Source: Gymnogyps californianus
Lineage: Eukaryota; Chordata; Aves; Accipitriformes; Cathartidae
NCBI RefSeq assembly: GCF_018139145.2
Contig: NC_059471.1
Coordinates: forward strand, 208,091,494-208,155,493
Direction of reading: 5' to 3'
DNA: 64,000 nucleotides
Positions 35,321-49,400 of this stretch are shown piece after piece. Position 1 is the first letter of the stretch, and each line of letters opens with the position of its first letter. The notes beneath the pieces are model-generated. The model worked only from the letters and a program-made list of their open reading frames with translations. It was not told the origin of the DNA and ran no database searches. The position numbers were made by a program, and so were the translations under genes.

Positions 35321-38300
35321 AAAAGATATGTTATTTATAATGGTCATTTAATATGAAACTCATTTTGAAAATATTCTATGATCATTTAAGCACTGAAAAA
35401 AGCAACAAAGGTTGGCAAAAAAGTGTAGGGTTTTTTTACACAACTATGAGCTGTTCGCTACTAAACTTCACATTTTATAACCTCCTTTCAAATGCAGTTT
35501 TCTGTGATGTTGATCCCTCTTGTTTAATAATGACAAGGATTCATAAATAAAACATCTATTATATCAGATAGCAGAATGCCACCTTCTGATAAACCCATGT
35601 AGTCTAAGAAAAAAAAACCTGACTCCAACTATACTCCATCAATGTAATGCCACTCTTCTTCTAATTTATGATAATTTTTCAACTTATTATATACTTTAAG
35701 AAATTTCTGTTGTACAGTGTACTCCAAAGAATATTACTTGAAAGCTGCACATTCAAATTAATCAGCTGTTTCATTTGCAAATATATTCTTCCTTCCAAAG
35801 CCTGACTTCCAATGTGCAAAGCTGTCACCTCCCTAACGTGCCACTGCTGTGACATGTGTAGTAATAGCATTTATAGTAATGAAGAGACATTTTTTTTTGA
35901 AAGACCTAAATAGACTCCATCTTCTGAAAGATAGGCACTATCTGCATTCAGTGCTGCCGTTTAAAACAAAAAGTAAAATATCACGACAAAAGACGCAAAA
36001 GATGCAAAGCACAGATTATTGTACAAGCAAAGGACTGGCACAGAATATTAAGTTTCTACAGAAATTAACATCAAAATTAGCATAGCCATGCTGTCTTTAA
36101 ATTCTTTCCATTTCACAAAGTCGCGCTGAATTACTCTGAGTTTATGCTAAAGGCGCAGCTGGCATGTTGTGGTTCCTGGGATGCAAATGCATATTAATGG
36201 CTATTTGAAAAGGATAATAGTATACGAGAAAATAATCAATGCATTCTTTTCCTCCTATTCAAGAGGTTATCAATCTGTTCCCACACACACTGCAGTTTTC
36301 TGTTTTGAAAACACTTTTGAAAACTGTCCATTACAATATGAAGCCCAAATCCATGAACTCTTTGTACGTTAGCAAGCCTAGGGGAGGTCAGGACTCCTGA
36401 TCACAGGATCAGGATAGTGTCTGCACAGGCTGGTGCAGGTGGACCTTAGATACATTAAAATCATGACTAAGTTTCTCCAGGGTGTTAGACAGACCAGCTG
36501 TATATCAGAAGTGCTAGCATACTGTAAACTACCAGAAAAAAATCAATGCAAATACCCTGTAAAGAACCAGCAGCAACTAAAACCATACTTCAATCTTCCA
36601 CTTTACAAAATTAACCTTCTGAAATGCCTAGTGTCAGGCTTCACAGGCCAATTCAGTCATGAACAGCTGTGCAGGTCTTATATTTCTGTTGTAATCCTCC
36701 AATAGTGATATATAGTATTTTTCTTAAATCTGCAGAAACTGGAGATTGAAGGATAATGCTAAACGTCGTTATTGGAGTGATACGAAAGTCTCAGCTTCAT
36801 TCTTTAAAAGAAAAAGAACTCTTACAGATAGCTCACAAATTAGTTACATAAACCTTAGAAAAATAAGAGCACACGCTTATGACGTTTGGGCTTCACTTTT
36901 GAAAGCCTGTTTGATGAGACTGCAAGTGTTTGATTCAGAAAGCTCAGGCACAGAAATGGTTTCCAACTGCGCACGCGGGGCCAAAGGGCTGTAAGGGTCA
37001 GTTCACAGTAAAGCTGAACAAGAATGACGTTAAATGTAATTCAGCTTTAAAACAATGCCTTCTCAAAGAGGCTTCGCTCTCCTTTCTCAGGCTGGGGTAA
37101 ATGCTCTAAGGTCGGGAGGCCACAATGCTTGTCAATGCATTCAACGCGCATCAAAAAGACAGGCTATTAAGGAAGAGACTCTGACATTTACTTGGGAGCC
37201 AACCCTCCCCTCTTCCACTTGTGCCCTTCCCCAATTTCAACACATTCTCTAATTAAGCATCAATAAAATGCTATATAATTGATGTAGTAGTCATTACCAG
37301 GAATTACCCATTCTCCTATCAAATCAGAGTGTACAGAAAGGGCTGTGTTTGAAACGGGTGAACTTAATTGCCCAATGGTCCCCAAGAGGGATGTACAAAT
37401 AGATTAAGACATCACACACGTGCAACTGATCTCAGCTCTGACACAAGCTTTTTGTCACTCCCTCATCCATCTTTGCTTACTAGGGTTAATGGTGGCTGGA
37501 GTCAACGCTGGACAATTTAATAAATAAGAGCATTGGATGTGTTTCAAATGAAGCATACCAGAACACAGGATTTAGTGACATTTTGATTAAAGGTCCATAC
37601 ATAGTGAAGGCTTTTTATGAGGCAGCTGCTTAAAAGACAATCTATTTGAGTAAAAACAGAGCAGGGTAGCTGGTATCCCTTGGCAATTTACTGTGAAACA
37701 TTTGTTTGCTTCACAACGATCTGATTCACAATCATTACACTTGCATAGTTAGTTGATTAAATCAGTATCTCTAGCAGTCATTACAGTGAGGAAAGAAAAA
37801 AAAGTCAATTGCTAAAGTAATGCCCCTCTGTGTTATGTAAAATAGACAAATCACAAGAGTGCATTCCATTTCCATTTCCAGCACCTCATTCTCTGTTACC
37901 ATTTCCCAGTATAAAGTACTGGGTTTTTAAGTTACAGTCATAAATAGTATTTAATTAAGAAAAGTGTTTGTCCAGAGCAGTGGTGATAGCTGTTCTGAAG
38001 GGAGTGCACTACCAACAGTTTAATAAACAATTGCAGATTCATTGATATTGATCTAGGAAAGGATCGATTTCCTTTTTAAAAAAAAAAAAGAAAGAAAAAG
38101 AAGGGTATTCAAATAGAAACAACAACAGTAATTTGAATCTGATCATGCAAAGAACACAAGCCACTCTCCACCTCAGGCTGTCTCTCCCTATGCTGTGATC
38201 TGCGCTGTGACAAGTAAAGAGATGCCTTGGTTCCAACCTGGGCTACAGTTACAGAAGTAACTAAAGAGTATTTAAAAGGCACAGATATGAAGTGTTCAGG

Positions 38301-41300
38301 TAACAGAAAAGAGGAAAATAAGAAAGAGCCTGGCAAGCAGGGAAAATGTCAGCTCTGAAGGGTCATGCTGCATTTATTTAGGCCTGGATGGGTGTCAGTA
38401 AATAGAAGAGAGCAATAGCTGGCAGGGACAGAAAGTGGGAATGAAGGAACAGCTCTTATACTGCAAAAGCACAAACTAAAAAATTGAATTGCTTAATTTA
38501 GATAAAACTCTGTGAATGAGAGCATTTCAACTTTTTTTAGAATTTTATTTTATTTGTAAAATGCTACCCTAGGCAGTTTCCAAATTGCTCAGTGAAAAGG
38601 CTGTCGATATCATCAGAGAAAGATGAAGGAGCCTTTTAAACTAGGTGCAGTTTCTGCATTTCTCTTCATTGTCATGACTGTAATATAATTTCACTGTGAC
38701 AACATACCAGATTCCAAGGATACATTGAATGCCTCGACAGCTCTGAATATGTAACATTCCCCAGATGGAAGGGAAGGCAAAAACTTCAGTACAACTGTGT
38801 TCTCATGTTCGCCATAAAGATAGTTCTGAAACAGTAGAGCCATACCTTTGCCAGACACTCATTCACTAAGTGTCACAATCTGTACAATTTTCTTCTTCAT
38901 AAACATATTTTTCATAATTTTCTTCTTATTTTTGTCTGCATCTGACATGTTAAGCTAGTAGTTTCTATAGCAAAGTTCTTTCTTGTCTATTCCATTGCAT
39001 GCATGTTAAAATAAACTTCACAGCATGGTAAGGTGCATGCCATTTGCTTATTTCAAAATACTCCCTCACACAGAGGTATTTCTAATGAATTAGTAGTACC
39101 TGAAACACCTTACACAACATGTGTAAGTCAAATAAAATTGCCTGCAACAAGCACTAACCCATTATCCAAATTTTGTCAAAGATTCTAGTTAGATTGCACA
39201 GAATAAAGGTCAGAGTCCTCTCCAGATAACAACTGATTTGTTACACTGTGACCATGAAGCCAGCTTTAAATGTAATGCCTGTCCCATTGCCCATCTCTTA
39301 CACACTAGTTACTGATTAATACTTCAGAAGTGCATTGGAAGGTCCTAGATTTTCTTTCTCTGTGGATTACAGGCATTATATTAGATGAATATAGCAGACA
39401 GGATCCAAACAGGACCAGATTCTTAAATGTGATTTGAATGATCACAACCTGGTCAACATCCTTTGAGCCATCTCCATGTGCCAAGAAGTAAGTTTCACTG
39501 AGTTGAGTCTTTCATGAATACAAATAGTTGTATTTCTCTCCCTCAACCATCTTCACTAATCTCCTGCTTATTTAAGAGGCTGTTAAAGGACTGCATTCAG
39601 AAATCACAAATCAGGCCTCAAATTCAAGGGTGTGGTTTGAAATGTATTTATGCTTAAATGTAATATTCAGAATAATTTTATTTTACCTTGGCTTTATCTG
39701 GGTTATTTGAGAGAGCTTACAGTGGCACTTTAAGTATTAGCCCAGCTTCAGGAGGTAGTAAAGGCAACAAACCCCTTCACTGATTTTGTTGTCTGAAAGT
39801 TAAGCAGCAGTAACAGGCAGGTGCTTTATGTGCAGACAGTCAAAGTATGTTTATCTGGCACTAATTATGAGTGGTCTGTTTGACTCATACACCTTTAGTG
39901 TTCTGTTACATGAATAAATCTATAGATAGAGTCTGTATCCTTACTGTAACTTTACACAGTGCTTAGGGCTTGGAGTACAAATGAAGTTTCTGAATGTTTT
40001 CCTAGTACAAGGCTGAGATATTTTTCAATGCCTAAAGGATCTGTGTACTCAACCTCCATTACATTAATGACAATCTGAGGGGTATTTGTGTGATCTGCTT
40101 TAGGTCCTTGCTGTAGGTTTTCTAAACTGTCTTTTTGGAAGTTTCTGCCTCTTACCATTGACTGCGTGAGGAAGTCAAGTGCCTGAATTGGGCTTTCTGA
40201 GCTGCACCTAAGGATTGTATCATGGGGTAAATAGTACAGGAGCTTTCACAAGTGTCTAAATCCCCACGGTTGTTTTGCAAAAGAAAACATTCCTTCTCTA
40301 AATTGTCAATGTGCTTCTCAACAAAATCCTCCTCTTAAATTCAAGTGAGAGTTTGAGAATGGGCCAGTCTACCACATCTACAACCACCTGATCTGTGTGG
40401 GTATAGAAGAAGGTAAACAAAAAGACAGAGACATCTGACCACCCCTCATTTGCAGAATTACCATGTCCTTTTTTCTGCTAGCAATCATGATTGCTGAAGG
40501 CTATCTGGAAAGCATTCTGAGATCAACTGATGTTCAAAAGGCCCTTAGCGCACGACAAAGTAGCACTATGAAAATCTGATCCATTTATAACCCTTTCTAA
40601 GCATGTCGCTGAAACATAATCTCTTTTCATTTAAAATACGAGAGTGCAGTGCTATGTGAGATCTGTTGCCTGCAGTACAACTGATGATACTTTAGATAAG
40701 AAGGATGACATAGCTTTCAGTCTTACAAAGGTAACAGACCACTTTAATGAAAGTTTAGAATTTGTGTTCAATATTTAATCAACTTAATACTTTGATTTAT
40801 GTAGGCTACTGTATATCCTCCAAGGGAGAGGAGAGTACTTTCACGGAAGAGCATTTGGGGAGAAAAATGTTGACATTTCTACTCAAGTTAAACTCCTAAT
40901 TGTGTATAAATCTTTTATAGTTCTTCTGTTTCTCTGAATAAATTACTTTCACATTGCAAACACAAAATCAGGCATTTCTAAACTGTGGTTTATGATAAGC
41001 ACTCATCATGAAACACTAGCTTCTCCTCATTTCCAGTACAAAAAGAGCACTAGTATCAGACACTGGGAGAAGCATTAATGCACGCACAATACAGGTCTAC
41101 TGTCATGTTCTTCAACTCTGTAGAAATCCTTTATTGAGACAGGCAAAAGCAGTTCTTGATAAAACAAAACAAAATGGAGGCAAAACAATGATGTGCCATG
41201 AAAAGGCCAAAGAAGAAGAAAGTAATAGATTTATGCATAAAAGTTATGAAATTCTTAACGATGGTGTCAGATTTGGGTATCTACATCCTAAGTATGTAGT

Positions 41301-44300
41301 GTTAGTTGAGATGAAAGGTCTATGCATGTAAACTTTAATATCACAGTACAAGGGTTTCCTCCATACACACTCTCTTTTTATAGTATACAACATAATGAGA
41401 TATTGAAAATGTGCATCAAAATGTACTGTAAAAGTATCGGATGGCTATCGGCTTTCCTGTACAAGCAAGGTATTGGCAGCTCAGTTACCATACTCTTGAC
41501 AAGTGCTAAATACAAAACAATCAAGTAGCACTTTCTGGACTAGTAAGCTGTAAAACCTGTTGCTATTCACTGTCATGATAAGATTGCAGTATTCTCTCTT
41601 CTCCACTTCTGATGGGATACTTTGAAATTGTCTCTTCCTCCACCTAAAATCGTATATCCCTTAAGCAAGTGCACATTTACTGCATTGACTTTGACTTTTA
41701 CCATTTCCTTTCAAATGCCAATCCAAAAAGCACGTCAGCACAAGAAGAGTCACATCATCATTCACACAGTCCATTGGTAGTGGTCTTGGGGAGGGAAAGT
41801 GGGCAGATTGATTTTGTTCCCACAAGAAAAAAGTAAGTGACCTATGAAATGTGAAGCTGACCTTTTATTTGTTATCAATCATCTGGACAAGTAAAAGGGA
41901 CCACCCTCTTTGTTATGCTCATTGGCCTTTTGTCAACACTACATGCTGCAAATTGGTATTTCCTGAAAGGCTAAACAAAGTACAAGTGACCTGCCAAATC
42001 ATAAAGGAAATCATGGCGGAACCATGAAAAGAATCATCATCCTTGTCATGGGTTCACTAGACTTTTCGGCAAGAAAGCGTGAGCAGAAACATCTTGGTCC
42101 TGCAAACCTCTAACCTCTCCAACCTCCTAATATTCAAAGAGAAGCAGCAATCAAAACCATCCAAGCAGTTGTACCTCTCCACATCCACTCAAATCCTCAG
42201 CACTCACTCAATGCAGTAAAATAGGTATCTCATTCTGCGTTACTTTGCACTACTTTTACGCTGGTATAAGTTGATTGGTTTTAGCAGCTTCCAGAGTAAG
42301 AGTAACATGGCAATACAGAAACCAAGTCCTACTACTTTTCCATTGTGAAAAACTGACACTAACCAACAAGGCATTTAAAATTTCAAAAGAAAAGCCAACG
42401 AACAGCTTTTCGTGCAGCTATAGTTACATAATAAGCCATTATTTCTTTCTAAAGCTACCTGATAATGGATTAAGCAAGATGCTACCTGCTCCTTTCCAGG
42501 CTTGCCTCTCCCACAAGCACAGGACAATCACTTAGGGACAACAGCTCTCTAATTTTCCCAGGTGTCATGTCATCTTCAGGCACTCCAGGCCAGAGGGTCT
42601 CATGGACTGGTCACAACTGATTCCTCCAGAGCTGTGTCTACTCACACCTCCTCTAGGGAAATATTACTCACCTTGCACAGCTCTAAAATTTAACACTGGA
42701 TTTCTCACACAGGGCTCTTTTTATTCATGGCACCATGCTAGCAAGCCTAACAATTGGTGAAGTGCTGAGGTTAGCTGTCTTGTAGCTTGAATCCAAAGAA
42801 TCCAAACTATGGCTCTATTTTATACACATTTACCAAGTTCCTCATGCATTAGCTCATGCATTCTTCCAGTAGTTCTCATCTTCTATCATACACATACGGT
42901 TTAGTTCATTGGTTTAGCCATATGCTAAACACACTCTCAAGCTCCAGTTACTAGCAAACAGCACGTGTTTTATTTGTGCTATGTATTTTCAAATGCCTAT
43001 TTAGATGTTTCTTGGTCTGCACATCTTCTGCTACAGGTGGTTTGTGTAGACTGCTGTTAGCCTTTGATAGTCACTTCTGTGACTATGCAAAGCCTACTCC
43101 ATAGTTAAGTGTTTAACTGCTTAATCAGCCATACACTCAAGCTCCCATTACTTAAGAGACATGCATGTATTTAGTATTTTTCAGACTCATGTAACACTGC
43201 TTTAGCCTTAAGCAAAGAAAAAATGGATGCTATGACAGGTTCCTTTCAGCCAAATTCTATTAATCCAGTAAAACTCTTACTGTAAATAATTTCATTGTTT
43301 AAGGACTTAAATAATATTATTATCTCACTGAACTCAATGAAGCCTACCTAAACAGAAAAAAAAAGGAGTTACCAGTAGGTATTTCAAGAAGTTATTTTTA
43401 TTTTTTTAATAAATAATTTTGAAAAGGTTAAAGCAAATTTACACATGTGCTCCAGGCAAAACCTGACCATTTTCATCCTCCCTAAAAAACTGTTTTAAAC
43501 AAAGTGAAAGAAGGAAGAATAACAAAAAACCTGGTACTAGAGAAACACAAAGCTGTTGCTGAAAGAAAGCATATAATTTCTGTTGTCTGCAGTGTATTTT
43601 TTTTCACATAGCTCTGTTTCCAAAAGATGCTGAGCAGCTATAAAATATTTTCACTGACTGTCCACATTTACTGGTTATCTACCATCTTCACAACTGCGAT
43701 TACTTCCATGACTCTACATAATCAACTACTTTAAATAAAAAGCCACTCTAACTCACGACACAAACACATTAAAATTGCATCACTTAATAAGGAAGCAGCT
43801 TGAGGGAAATCACAGCATATACCTAAAATGTTCAACATGGTCTTTGGATGTTAGCACTAAACAGCCAGAATTCCTTGCACCAGAATGAACGTTTTACAGC
43901 ATGGAATAACGGCATCCATAAATAGGAAGCATGACATGCTGGAAGCATCTGAACAACAGTAATTGCAGCTTCTACTTGAAATTCTTTTGGGGAATTTGAT
44001 GAGCTCCAGTTTCAGTACCACAATGAAAAATTGATACGTTAAGAATGGACAGGGGAATGGAATAATGAAGTAATGAAAGAAAAGACTTCAGGGGACTTGT
44101 TTTTTTCCTTCTTTATTGTGGGCCTGCTCCTCTACAAACAGCAAATGTTTACTATAAAATGATAAATCTCTTCAAATCATAACAATTTCAAAGAAATACA
44201 AAGTAGAGGGATGGAGGGAGGAAAGGCTATGAAACCTTGCTGGCATTTTTCATCACTTTCAAAATGTTAACTGATGTCAGTAATGTCAGGGTTTTCCCAA

Positions 44301-45180
44301 GGAAAACAGTGGAGTTAGAAAATGTCCTCAATAACATTACTGAAACAGAAGCTATGTTCATATTACCAAACACTGTGGTACATGAGGAGCAAATCTGGAG
44401 AGCAAAGCACTTATGCTGAGGACCAAATGCCCAAATCAGGTGCACTTGGGGCATTTTACTTTGGACTTCATTGTAGTTTGGTCCTGTGGACTGAATGCCT
44501 GTGAGCAGTTAGAGAATGTTAGTCATGCTCTTGAAGCACAACTTCCAGTTAATTTTCACCTGGAACAAAATTTGTGTGCACCGAGTTCACTCTGCAACAT
44601 GAATCGAACGTGTACATTCCTGATCTGAACTAAAATGCTAAACACACCAGAATCTACAGCTAAACTTAGTAAGCTTTTGCAATAATATTTGTATTCCCTT
44701 TCTCACAGTCATGAGAATTTCCAACACTATTCCTTCTTCATTTATAAAGAACATTTTTTTTAAAGTGAGACCACCGCAAAATAGTTTGCAACATAAAAAT
44801 TTTATTTTTATGCTCATTTTATCCCTTTATCACTCATTTTCATAATGATGGCCTTCACTGCAATCATTCCATCAAATCACAAGTAAATCAAAATGCATTC
44901 AATTACTGGTAAGAACATGAAAGATCAGAAAGATTTGTCTCAAGTGCCAGAATTGCTGTGTAGTGCTGAGGTACTCGCACGATAGTTGGGGACGAGGGTG
45001 CATCGCCTACTTTGTCAATACATCAAGCACTATGAAAAGAATTTTACAACTCATATTCTTAATACTTATTATCAATCTAAAAGGGAAAGTTCATTTATGT
45101 AAGTATTTATATAGACAGCTAATTTGTTCTTTTTATTGGCCTGTATGTGTGGAAAATACATTATCGTTATATTCCTTTCC

Positions 45181-45262
45181 TTTCTCAACATCTTCCTTGA
45201 ACTGAGAGGCCTAAAATGGGCGCTATACTCCAGGTGCAGCCTCACCACTGCTGAGAACGTGT
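45181..45262 (-). mobile_element. CR1 LINE fragment (decayed)
   Basis: On the minus strand this reads GCAGTGGTGAGGCTGCACCT and on to GGAGTAT, translating as AVVRLHLEYSAHFRP. That resembles the ALVRPHLEYCVQFWAP segment of CR1 reverse transcriptase, which is the usual surviving 3' part of avian CR1 copies. The following bases (AAGGAAGATGTTGAGAAAGG) fit the Y-K-K-D-I-E segment. Only this short piece is recognisable; no CR1 3' terminal octamer repeat is seen. It is old and non-functional. Confidence 0.65.
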
Positions 45263-46084
45263 CCAAGAGCAACGGAGCTTACGGTATGAGTGGGATATAG
45301 GGTGAGTTTCAAACCAGTTCCCAGAGTTACAGCTGTGGTGTACCGGGGCATCAGGGCTGTGCCTGTGTGCACATCCAGTGTACTTGGGCCTTTAATTCTC
45401 TGAGCAGGCCAGGAACTCCTGCACAGACGAGACCATGGACTGATCGGAGTCACAGGACTTCCTTTAGCCAAGGTGAATGACTGAATCCCAGCCACCTCCA
45501 CAGCAAAGTCACTAACTGGTGCAGGAGCTTTCCAAGTGGGAATTTGGGCTGCTCCTGAAGATTCCCCCAGGAAGCTCCTGCTGTACCTGGACTGATTTGG
45601 ACCTTTCACTGCATTGATCAACATCCTTTGGGGTGAATCTGGCCAGATGCTCTCCTAGGTGGTTTCTGCTGCAGAATTAACTAAATTGTACATTGATAAG
45701 TTATTTTTAAACATTCGGCAGAAACTGGTCCTGCAAGTGAAAGCTTGGTCATGTAGGACAGCCTCTTGTACATAAGTAAGACAGTTAGGGGATGTCTGGT
45801 ATGTACTTTAAGATCATTTATAGTGATGGATCACATTTGCACTTAAGTGATCATGTAGGACACTAGCCATTGGATATAAGAATTCAGCAGAACAGTGCTC
45901 ATTACAAAATTATTGAACACTTCTTACAGTTGTTTTTTCAAAGGTTTTTTAAATGTAATGCAATTATATGCAGAAAAATAATATATTACTTTGAATTTTA
46001 ACTTTCAGTAACAAAAAAAAAAAAACCCACAAAGAAATGTTATTATTTTCATAGTAGTTTTAAACAGATTACCTAGTTCTTTAA

Positions 46085-46117
46085 ATGTGTGCATATGTGC
46101 ATATATGTGTATATATA
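46085..46117. repeat. Alternating purine-pyrimidine tract
   Basis: Thirty-three bases of unbroken purine/pyrimidine alternation made of TG, CA and TA steps (ATGTGTGCATATGTGCATAT and on). Potential Z-DNA or cruciform, weakened by its AT content. Confidence 0.85.
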
Positions 46118-46448
46118 AATACCTGTATATACACACAAATATAACTTTACACAGAAGTCTTTTGCAATGATTCATGAATACATCAAATGATTAATTCCAA
46201 ATACATTTTAGCAGTAACAGAAAAATGTAACATTTATGCAGCTCAAATTCATAGTTATTCTGGAAATTGTTTAGAAATAAATATTAGTAGTTAATAGATA
46301 TAGCTCCACCATTTCTCACTCTCTAACTACTTTTAATAGAAGACTTTTTCTCTACTCTCATATTAAAAGGTATTTAGTGAATTAAGGTCTTTATTTCTTT
46401 TTAACGTGTGTCGAACCACTGCTGTAAACAAACCCGCATGAACATGTT

Positions 46449-46461
46449 GGGGGGGGGGGGG
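46449..46461 (+). repeat. G homopolymer, 13 bases
   Basis: Thirteen consecutive G; a second long G run in the gene besides that at 5305. Confidence 0.95.
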
Positions 46462-49400
46462 ATATTTACATAGACATATCTTTCGACACATCACTCTGTC
46501 AGAGAATAAGGATCTGATTTTTTTGTATTACAATATTAAAAATCTATTTTAATATTTCCTTGTCCTTAACTTAGTCCTTAATCCTGCAAACTCTTCTGCA
46601 TAGGAAGCCTCGTGTGCCTGCATGAAAACCACAAAAGTTAACAAGAAAAATTAACTTGCACTTCCCATGTGGAACTGATTACAGAACTACTGATTCAATC
46701 TACAATTAATAGAGCAAAGAAGAGCAAAGGCAGCATCAGCTTCCCTGCACAAGATAATAAAAATGACCAAATTTCTACTCCTCTTATCTGCAGTGCGTAT
46801 ATCTACTCATCAGCTTACCACTGTGTATTTCTTACTCATCCCATACACAATTTCCACTCAAGGTATTAGGAATCCAGTGTAAAGAAGAGCTATGCAGCAG
46901 GCATTAGAGATCTGCAGTGCAGACTGGGAAATAGATTTTTGCTACTGTTTCAGTCTGCGTTTTCTTAGGTGGGTACATATTATTTTAAGTAGCAACAGTG
47001 TCATCTTGGAGCACACTTTGAGCTGTGATACACCAGCTTAACGGAGAAAAGGGAAGAGCTCTAATACATTTTAAAAGGACTAGCTGTACAAAGGTGTTGA
47101 AGCACTCCTAAAATTACCTGTGCTATAAAAAACATCACTAAGGCAATCTCTAACATGCTATTATAAAATTTGTATCTATATAAGAAATTAGAGTAGTGCT
47201 ACAAAAAGCCAGAATAGCTTCCATTCGTATTATAGCTAATAAAGCTTTGCCAGATAGGAAAGAACTTAAAAACTATAATTTATTATGATTTTCTTAATTT
47301 GCCTCCTGAAAAGAAAAAGGACATTCCATGGCCAAGAGGGTCCTTTAAATCAATGCAGGGACTTCAAGCATTATCAGCGTCTCCCACATCTAGTAGTGAG
47401 GAGAACCCATAGCTGATTTTCACGTGAAGAACTTAAGAGCATGAAGAACTTAATCTCCATATCAGCAAAGTACTGATAAAAAGACTGACATCTTACAAGA
47501 TTATCAAATTCAGATAATGAAGCAGATAAGGTGTGGTACAGGAAGATTGGCTACTTATATGAACGGAGGCCTGAGTATCACAGAGTTTCAAGATAATCTG
47601 AAGAAATAAATGGGAGGCAAGCTTGGGGAAGGAGGCTTGGATGAACATGGCACACATTTGGTAGTAAAAAGCAGCTTGCTGAGTTGAAGGATGTTGTTCT
47701 GGGGTTGTACAACATGCTACAGCACTGGGTACTGAATTTTATTGTAAATAATTATTTCTTCTGCAATAACATGCAGGAACCCATGGACCACATTATCTGG
47801 CTACAAAAACAGGGAGTACAAAGATCATCTCTGCAGCAACAAATCATCAGTGAAAGTGTGAATCTTCTTGGGAAATTCTGTTTTCTGTGCCTGCTTCCAA
47901 CTGGTTGGAGAAGAACCGTTTCCACCCTAAAACCTGTGTTAGCACTGCCTTATGGCCAGGCTGTTACAGCCACATGGCCTATTAGCCAGCACAACACTGT
48001 TGCTGACATGGCTATGTACACTCTGGCTGCTAGACAGCTTAGTGTTCAAGCAAAGTGAGCTTGTATTTGCCCACATACATAGTCACAGCCTAAGGAGCAC
48101 TTCAGTCATATGCAAAACTCTCATGTTTCCATTAGCTTTTTACACTTTGGGTGCAAAACAGAATTGCCATGTGTCAAGCATGTGACATGCAATCCATACT
48201 GACAGACCGTATCCTTACAGGTGAATACATGAACGGCTCTTGCAATAGAATTGTCTCACATCATTTCACCCTCTCAGCAGAGGATTTTGGACTTCTAACA
48301 AGACAAAAAGAATCAGACTAACAGATATCAGAAACAAGGTAGATGTGAAGCAGTTAGGGAAAAAAACCCCACACCCAAAACCCAAGAGCTAATGCTTGCT
48401 AAGGGTTAGCTGAGAGCAGAGTTTGGCCTTCAGGCTTACAGCTTTTTTAATTCTTACAAGCATTATCAATCTTGAGAAGTGATGCCTGGTTTAGTGAGGA
48501 TATTTTATCCATTCCTGATGTTAGACAGAAACTCAGCAGTTTTTTTGGTTAGTACACTAGACTACAAAGGGGGCGGAGGGCGGGGGGGAAGTATCCTGCC
48601 TGAAACCTGCACCTCAAAGCAAGATAACCATTCCGCTAACAAATTACTCCACTGGAATCTCACCATATGTCACTTGCACTGTACCTGTTGATATTTAGGC
48701 TTCAGGCAGCAGCAGAGAAGATTTAGAGAATCTCAGTGCTGCAGCAGAGGTGTAAACCTTTTTTTTTTAAAGATCATATTTAAGAAGCTGACCTTCAAGC
48801 AAATTGCCTGGCACATACGCTCACCTTCATGCAGTGTGGTCAACTCTCTTGGCAAGCCAGAGCCCTGAGACTGAAATATTACTGAGGGAGGAATGATAAA
48901 ACTTCAAGAATATTATGATTTTTTTCTTTCTCTCTAGAACCTGTGCCAATGTTTTACCTATCACGGGAGAATAAGTGTGAACATCACCCTCTACTCATTT
49001 AGTTTTGTTTTTCTGGCATCAATTCCAAAGGGCTTGTAGTTCAACCTACTCAGAAACCAGCAGCTTCTTTATCGGTGAAGAGTGACACCACGACTCTCTA
49101 ATATTGACCCTGCCAATATGCCACAACCTGTGGCCTGAGAAATCATTTCTAGAGGCAAAGGGACATTCGGATTATACGATGCTGTTCATTCCTTAGTCTG
49201 TCTATTGAGAGAATCATGCTATGCCCTCTGGGTCTAGTGGCATCCATTCTGGTATGGGACTGATGGAGTTAATGCAGACCTCCCAGTTATCACTACTGCT
49301 GGGTGGAATCAAACAGGGATTTAGCCCAAGGACTAACAGGGTTGTGGTTCCCAGGGAGAATATACCTCCATGTCATATGACACAGCCAAATCTTCCGTCC

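Noticed and set aside
42901..43200. Possible 190-bp-apart duplication (similar CACTCAAGCTCC-type words near 42940 and 43140)
   Set aside because: Similarity is limited to short words and does not extend into an alignable unit.
47684..48058. 124-codon plus-strand frame
   Set aside because: Ordinary intron composition, overlaps another chance frame, no motif or homologue recognised.
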